Assembly: GCF_027922325.1 (NCBI RefSeq)
Contig: NZ_BSFL01000001.1
Span: 434,001-498,000 of the forward strand
Source of the DNA: Methylopila turkensis
Lineage (GTDB): Bacteria; Pseudomonadota; Alphaproteobacteria; Rhizobiales; Methylopilaceae
DNA: 64,000 nucleotides
Direction: 5' to 3'
Part shown: piece after piece, positions 63,786-64,000 of the stretch
Layout: every line of letters begins with the position of its first letter
How positions within the stretch are numbered: the stretch's first letter is position 1
Program-made: the position numbers and the translations under genes
The notes under the pieces: model-generated
The model's database searches: none
What the model saw: the letters and a program-made list of their open reading frames with translations, nothing else
Told to the model about the DNA's origin: nothing

Positions 63786-64000
63786 ATGGCCGTGCGCGTG
63801 CAGACCGAGCTGTTCGACGCCGGGCGCGAGACCGCGGACCTCGGCGCGGGACACGTCGATGCGGGCGCCGTGGTGACCTTCACCGGGCTCTGCCGTCCCA
63901 ACGCCGACTCCGGCGCGCCGCTCGAAGCGCTGACGCTCGAGTGCTACCCTGAGATGGCCAAGGAGGAGCTTTCCCGCATCGAAGCGGAGGCCCGCGCGCG
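63786..64000 (+). CDS. moaE: Molybdopterin synthase catalytic subunit MoaE (5' part only)
   Basis: 71 residues are visible up to the window edge. VRVQTELFDAGRETADL, GAVVTFTGLCRPN and LTLECYPEMAKEEL match the N-terminal half of MoaE. It starts 8 nt after moaD, its partner in converting precursor Z to molybdopterin. The active-site Lys lies beyond the edge. Confidence 0.93.
   Translation, partial: MAVRVQTELFDAGRETADLGAGHVDAGAVVTFTGLCRPNADSGAPLEALTLECYPEMAKEELSRIEAEARA

Overview
The window is chromosomal DNA from a GC-rich alphaproteobacterium, most likely a member of the Hyphomicrobiales (Rhizobiales). The evidence is gene content: a ChvI/ChvG-HPr kinase-EIIA(Man)-HPr cluster, a DivL-type pseudokinase next to a TsaE/phosphotransferase fusion, a MurU-like nucleotidyltransferase, AddB/AddA, a trpF-trpB-trpA-accD-folC run, a BA14K protein, several Omp25/RopB-type small barrels and uvrC-pgsA-moaD-moaE. 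A genus cannot be fixed from sequence reading alone. I saw no tRNA, rRNA, CRISPR array, transposase, integrase or prophage, so this looks like ordinary core chromosome with accessory patches.

Layout. 1-4.6 kb: a partial HugZ-like flavin/heme protein, then chvI-chvG-hprK-manX-ptsH on the plus strand, an envelope-sensing two-component system joined to a regulatory phosphotransfer chain. 4.8-9.7 kb: a Tim44-domain protein, an outer-membrane barrel, ahcY behind a perfect AT-rich palindrome, and a divergent HxlR regulator/NAD(P)-binding protein pair. 9.9-21.6 kb: divL, tsaE-phosphotransferase, murU-like, addB, addA and trxA, mostly joined by 4-nt overlaps. 21.7-28 kb: an orphan Bug-type binding protein and, on the minus strand, trpF-trpB-trpA-accD-folC. 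28-31 kb: sulfate-binding protein and two permeases with no ATPase. 31-34 kb: esterase, formyl-CoA:oxalate CoA-transferase and a lone PAS protein.

34.2-39.6 kb is the most interesting part. It is a minus-strand copper module: DUF2946-like ORF, YcnI/DUF1775, CopC-CopD fusion, second DUF2946-like ORF, TonB-dependent receptor. Each DUF2946-like ORF is a small membrane-targeted protein with a CCxxGC motif and a Pro-Pro pair near its C terminus, and each stands directly upstream of a copper gene. This resembles the copper-responsive translational leader proteins CutF (Rhodobacter) and CruR (Bordetella), but here there are two within one module.

39.8-49.8 kb: a TauE/SafE exporter, a secreted Calx-beta/RTX protein, ArfB, a glycoside hydrolase, a MarR-OmpR-EnvZ-type regulatory trio divergent from a branched-chain aminotransferase, and a GST. 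49.9-56.3 kb: cold-shock protein, a four-gene overlapping operon (secreted unknown, RNase T2, cupin, RlmJ), a fold-III PLP decarboxylase, and DUF1176, BA14K and DUF3072 proteins. 56.3-59.7 kb: four minus-strand outer-membrane barrels in a row. 60-64 kb: pteridine-reductase-like SDR, uvrC, pgsA, moaD and the start of moaE.

At least five intergenic palindromic repeat clusters (near 4.6, 26.0, 29.3, 31.8 and 43.4 kb) punctuate the gene borders. All functional calls rest on reading translated sequence and remembered family features; no database search was run.
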